NCBI GenBank assembly: GCA_945910005.1
Contig: OX246746.1
Location: forward strand, 37,288,305-37,352,304
Source: Isoperla grammatica
Taxonomy: Eukaryota > Arthropoda > Insecta > Plecoptera > Perlodidae
Reading direction: 5' to 3'
DNA: 64,000 nt
Made by a program: the position numbers and the translations under genes. Positions 58,972-64,000 of this stretch are shown here, piece after piece. How positions within the stretch are numbered: position 1 is the stretch's first letter; every line of letters starts with the position of its first letter. The notes under the pieces are model-generated. The model saw only the letters and a list, made by a program, of their open reading frames with translations. It ran no database searches and was not told the DNA's origin.

Positions 58972-61772
58972 CTCGTTGTATACAAGCACAATGAAGGGTT
59001 GGGAGTTGAGACATTGATCATGAACTACACCAGTATTGTGTATTTAAATATTTTTTGTTTTATTTTTTACAAATAGTATGAGTAGTTGACAACATTTTAC
59101 ATTTCAAATTGTAGAACAAGACATGTATTGAGTACACAATTACAACAAGGTAATCATTGAAGTTTAAAAAATGTCACTATTGGCCAATAATTTTGAATCT
59201 TAGGGGATCACAGTTACTAAAAACATAATATACATTATTAACATATTCACATTGAAACCACCAGCCTAAATTGGTTTTGCCTTGAAATCTCAAGCACAAC
59301 TTCGTAGTATTCTAGCCGTGCGTATGTTCTTTCTAAGTGTTACAAACTGCACAAATGTGTGACCATATTAAAAGATATCGAAAAGATCGAAAGAAGGATG
59401 GAAAGTTGATGAATGAAAGAAATTAACACCTTACAATATTTTATATTTATGTATTCAATAATTTTCTTTTTAAATATGTAAACTGAATTTATTCTCGAAG
59501 TATACATAGTGAACATAATATAATATGATCGTATTAAATGAAGTATTTATTAATATTTGAAATTTGAATGGAATTGCATGTATTTTTTGACAAATTACGG
59601 AACAAATAACAAGATGACGATGCTTATTTTACCAACAAAATCAATCAAATTATTTGACGGAACACTGTTGATGTGAATGTTTCATCTATTAAATTTTATT
59701 TACTTGCACATTATTTTACCACCATTTTACAAACATTAAATTATACAATAATTCCCACATGGCACTCGGCTTTGCAGCTCAAACATGAATGTAATATAAA
59801 ATAAATCACCAGCATTTACATCAATAATTTAAATTTACTCCTGGCCTGTTCATGTGCGTTATTTTCAACACGGGCATATCCAGCTTCGATGATGCACCCA
59901 CCTTTAAGTAATACAATTCAATGCTGAGTGCCAAACATTATTCAAGCCTTGTATAATACAAAACCACAGCTACATTACAGTTGCAGCAAATACTTCCCCC
60001 CTCCCCCTAACTTGTACCGTGCACATGCAGCCCTCACATAGCAATGAAAGTAGTAAGCGGAGTATGTGTTCTTCTTGGAATGATGCCTTATGATGATTGT
60101 ACTAGCCCAACACTGGGGGTTGGTTTTATTTATGCCAGTTTTTGCTGAGTTCTACTACTCTACTATTAATTATTGTGTCATTACGTTAATGAGGCAATTG
60201 GTACAACTCAGTAATGTAGAAGCGATTCACTCTATTCTTACTAGTTTCAAATATTTCCAGTTTACCCAGTGATCTAGCCTGACTATGGCATCAAGACATA
60301 AACAATTCAATGTTTCATTTGCATAAGTTCTTTTGTTTGCTTATGAAATTATCTTTTTCCATTTATGAACCAATACATCCTTTACTTATTTAATCAAGTT
60401 TGAATCTGTACAGTTTCTATTTGAAGGTAACAAGTGCGGAAAACCTCTCAGCAATAACTACTAAGAAGGCTAATAGCTAACACAAATCAGGAATCTCCAT
60501 GAACGCTTCCAGTCTGTGAATGGCATCAAACTGATTTATGTTTCAGTTACGTCCACTCCTACTCTCCCCAAGAATATCTCAAAAAGCAATGAGTCTTCAA
60601 CATTTCAGGCCAGAACTACAGCGCAGCTTTCAGTACTATAGGTCTCAAGTCTTTCAAAGAATATGTTGAGCAACAACCAATTGTATATAAATCAAACCCA
60701 CCATTATTTATATTTTCCTAACTTTTGAAGTGTTACAAAAAAGGGTGGCTCTTATTTCTTTACCTCCCATTGTGAAACTCAATGGAATATTAATTCGTCT
60801 CTGTGGGTAAAATGCACAGTGGTGGCCAAAATCAACTCCCCTTAGATGCGCATACGGAGCTAAGGGTGAGGCGATAGAAGGAGTCGACTATGCATCTGAC
60901 CCGTAACTCACTTACCAAAGCAAGTTGCATTACAAGGACATTTCGTTAACTTAACATTTTAGACAGTTATTTGACAGACATGACCTGACGTCATGTTAGA
61001 CACTTATTATTATGAAATTTTTGTAAGATCCAATATGTTTCATGAGTATGTTATGTAAAAATATGTGTATTAAATAAATTTTCATTTGAGTAAATTCTCT
61101 CTCACTCATGCGGCATCCCTATGGCAAAGCTACAACAAGTTGTAAACCGTTCCTAACCATAGGGATTTGATAAATGTTTTATTGAAAATATAGAGATGTT
61201 CACAAGAACTTTACGAATTGGTTTGATATGATGAAGTGTCGTGGTTTTGAAGTAGGATTGATGAATGATTTAGATAATTGAAGTGATTAGTCGTGCCTTG
61301 AAGTTCACTATTCTCTCACTAGTCTGGGCCAGGCGCTGAAACACAAAGCAATTAAACTGTTTATCACGTGTGCACACTTTTGCATTTATATACTTCTGGT
61401 TATATACTTCGGGAACAGGATGGTCCTAGATTTATAAATATTTCTATGTTGCCACATTTGAAATTCACGTATTATACAGTATGCGAGTAGGGATCTAAAA
61501 TAAATACATGCTCCTAGCATTGTCTAACAGCGAATTGCAATTCAAACACTTTATTTGTAATTTTCAATATTTTTATCAAGAATCCAAGCGATCAGAAACT
61601 GCCCGCACCGTTCTTTTATCAATCTGAGTAGCTCGTTAACATATTTTCCTAAATGCTGATCAGAGTAGAGCTAGCTCGAATTTCTAGGAATATAATTGTA
61701 GATTTAAAGAGAAAAAACAATGGCGTTTTAAAACTAACATTTATTTTGCGTTTTTTTGCATCGTTTGTTTAT
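58972..61772. other. Long noncoding stretch
   Basis: AT-rich sequence without recognised exons, element ends or RNA genes. Open frames of about 60 codons (60090-60272) carry no motif. It could be part of a long untranslated region or intron; nothing decides this. Confidence 0.35.
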
Positions 61773-62478
61773 TAAGCGAGCGAAGCGAGCGTTTCCACTT
61801 GACTCTTATGGCACTTCATTCTGTTTTTTTTTTTTTTTTTTTTTTTTTATGTCCGTCGATAGCGGTCGAACGGAAAGTCCGATCAACTTGAAATTTGGAC
61901 CATCCACAAGCCTCGATGTGGATTGAAGGTGTATAGTTTTGAGGCAAAATCGTTCGAAAAGTTACAAAGTTACACCATAGTTACTGCAAAATATTTTTCT
62001 GAAACAAAATGGCGGTAAAATGTGAGATAGCCAGATTTTGCTACAGATTTTTCCGGTCACGAATATGTTAATGTAATGGCGATTTGATAAGTATTGGCAA
62101 AGGTACACGAAAGTTACTCGAAAATATTTTTCTAAAACGCAGTAACGGCAAAATGTGAGGTGGCTATCTTATAGTAAATTTTTGTCCGATCGCGAATATA
62201 CTAATGTAAACGCAATCCGATACGTATTAGAGGCAGAAATTACATTTCTATTGCTGTCAATAAGTGTTAGTAACGGTGGCGGACCGTGTTGAAAACATGA
62301 CCACGAAAATTCTTAGCAACGCACATTGCACTGCATACAACAATGTCGGAAAGTATAATAGCCATGGAAATAAGAACAATTTTTGCAATGCGCATTCTTG
62401 AATTGTTGTTAATTGTTGTTCGTATTAGCATTGAAAACTTTTCGCCAGAAAGTTCGTAGATATTGACGCGCTCGCTTA
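61773..62478. mobile_element. Possible DNA element with TAAGCGAGCG ends
   Basis: The left end is taagcgagcgaagcgagcg. The right end in complement is taagcgagcgcgtcaa. The two ends are about 700 bp apart. The interior has T25 (61824-61848) and two diverged direct copies of a segment with ttactgcaaaatatttttct / ttactcgaaaatatttttct followed by aatgtgag. No target duplication was seen, so the call is tentative. Confidence 0.4.
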
Positions 62479-62699
62479 TCAACGCGTCAAACAGAGCGTT
62501 TTCCTAGTTTAAAAAATCTACCACAATTGCACAACACTAAATGAATCATACAGGCTATTACTTTCTTCTTTCCAGAGATATGTTTTTTAAATTTTAATTC
62601 AGATGATCTAAAAATCTATGACGTAGTTGTGCATGATCGGTCACATTTTCAGATTACAAAAATAACACTTTGTGTAACAATGTTTACCTGCCCAGGGGC

Positions 62700-62943
62700 A
62701 ACTGGTTAATTGGCATGTGATAATAAATACAGCTAACTATTATAGGTATATTGGACGTGAGAATATTTGGGAGGGGACGTTCAATTTCCATGGAATGAAT
62801 TTAATCACTGCATTCCCCTTTTGACTGAGGAAATCTTAGAAACAATCTAGTCCGGATTGTTGGTGGCCGATATTGAACCGGCGACCTCCCGAATAAGAGT
62901 ATCTCGCCTTTACCGCTGAGCCATTGCTCTGTAAAGGTCGAGG
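62700..62943 (-). mobile_element. tRNA-derived SINE, copy on minus strand
   Basis: On the minus strand the A-box reads atggctcagcggtaaagg and the B-box ggttcaatatc (plus coordinates 62869-62879). The spacing and the conserved gggaggtcgccggttc link it to the copy at 41711. The body again has a tttcctcagtc segment and a cccctcccaaatattctc segment. The tail end is unclear. Confidence 0.78.
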
Positions 62944-63017
62944 CCAGTGCGCTACATCAACATCTTGACAACACTTCAAGATATTGAGAGTGATTCATAT
63001 CCGGGATCGGTTTTGGA

Positions 63018-63690
63018 TAGGGATGCCCAACGATATCGATATATCGATATTTATCGATATACAAAATTATTTTCGATATCGATATTTATATTCTGTATCT
63101 TGATATATCATGAAAAGTTTTCAAATTGAGTAATTACCAAAAAACAAAAAAAAATGCGATTTTGTGTCGCTGTCTGCATCGAGTGATTCTGCAATAACCC
63201 AGTCGATATCGCTAGCCTCGCAATTGAAACAAAAAACAGTGATCTTGGCAGTACTGTGATCGGCAGTACAGTGCCTCGATCACCCGCGCGCGATCTTTTG
63301 TCTTTCCCGGTGGACGTAATGTTCTCCTAACTCGAACGCCATCTCAAATATATTGACTGTAAAGGTATTGCGTTGTATTGAAGTAAGTCTTGACCGACCT
63401 CTGAAGGCTAATGTTTCCGCGATGTCTGTACAACTTGTCCATGTGGTCGGTTCTAGCAAGGACAATAGACCCCGACTTCATTCGTCTATACTCTACTGTG
63501 GAGGGGCGCAGCGTTCTAGGGGCGTGGTAGCGGGAAAACGCATGCTGGGGGGGGGGGGGGGGGGGGGGAGAGCTGTCACAGAAACATATTTTTCGATCAA
63601 ATTGGCGGAAAATATCGATATTATATCGATATCGTTGAGAGATAATTCGACGATATCGATAATGAATTTTGGTATCGTTGGGCATCCCTA
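63018..63690. mobile_element. hAT-type element (TAGGGATGCCCAACGATA ends)
   Basis: The 673-bp element has ends tagggatgcccaacgata and the complement tatcgttgggcatcccta. The exact 8-bp duplication gttttgga lies at 63010-63017 and 63691-63698. Subterminal regions are made of atatcgat words on both sides. A run of 22 G lies at 63547-63568. Open frames of about 112-123 codons have no transposase motif. Confidence 0.93.
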
Positions 63691-63698
63691 GTTTTGGA

Positions 63699-64000
63699 TC
63701 AGCTAACCAATACATTTTTAAATTTAAAAAACAAACAGAAAGGGCACTAAATTGTACCTATTACAATATTAATTAAAAGTTTTAAATTAATTGTTTAGCT
63801 GATACAATCCCAAATAACGGGTGTGAATTACTTTCTCAATATGCAACAAACTAAAACATTCATATGTATTCCCATCCATGACAAATAATGACGTGTAGAA
63901 AAGCTACTACCCTAAAGAGAAAGAAGGGAAAAATTAATGAAATAGTAAAATTTGGGCTAGTTGTCCAACAATAATTTTTCTCATGGGAATGAGCATGTAC
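63699..64000. other. Noncoding end of window
   Basis: Nothing was recognised in the last 300 bp. Confidence 0.4.

Noticed and set aside
63344..63715. 123-codon minus-strand frame with a proline run
   Set aside because: The proline run is the translation of the G22 tract; the frame crosses the end of a hAT element.

Overview
The window is eukaryotic nuclear DNA: genes with GT-AG introns, mostly AT-rich noncoding sequence, tRNA-derived SINEs, LINE and Penelope-like remnants, hAT and PIF/Harbinger elements, and very long mini- and microsatellites. The gene content (a REV7/MAD2L2 orthologue and a metazoan GPI-type alkaline phosphatase) says animal. The repeat style and the many AGGCCTA words suggest a marine invertebrate, perhaps an echinoderm or hemichordate; that last step is inference, not proof.

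Two host genes could be rebuilt exon by exon. MAD2L2 (REV7) lies on + from 3301 to 9124. Four phase-compatible exons give 219 residues, and its last intron holds a 63-bp minisatellite. An alkaline phosphatase lies on - from 25285 down to 11442. Seven phase-compatible exons encode about 515 residues ending in a GPI-anchor-type tail; the signal-peptide exon was not found. All recognisable metal and catalytic residues are present, but one exon lacks one base in an A homopolymer. The two genes converge, 2.3 kb apart.

A third coding block, 50414-56217, is a nearly complete 5.8-kb PIF/Harbinger transposon with 28-bp terminal inverted repeats (25/28 identical) and a 3-bp target duplication. It carries a Myb/SANT-like DNA-binding protein gene (+) and a HARBI1-like DDE nuclease gene (-), arranged convergently. 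Each has small frameshifts.

The rest is repeat landscape. At least seven non-autonomous hAT-type elements have exact 8-bp target duplications: 2215, 12868, 15944, 23143, 44790, 48677 and 63018. Four more are probable. Three small Harbinger MITEs have 3-bp TWA duplications (27672, 29066, 50228). There is one TTAA-flanked element (14117), a Penelope-like fragment with a GIY-YIG domain and a hammerhead-like motif (31715-32610), four copies of one tRNA-SINE family, and several long foldbacks.

Tandem arrays with periods 63, 28, 70, 127, 124, 69, 42, 40 and 55 bp occupy much of the window. They generate long but meaningless open frames. Several grow out of identifiable mobile elements: the 69-bp array from a SINE body, the 63-bp array from one arm of a foldback. 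This is the most interesting general theme of the window.
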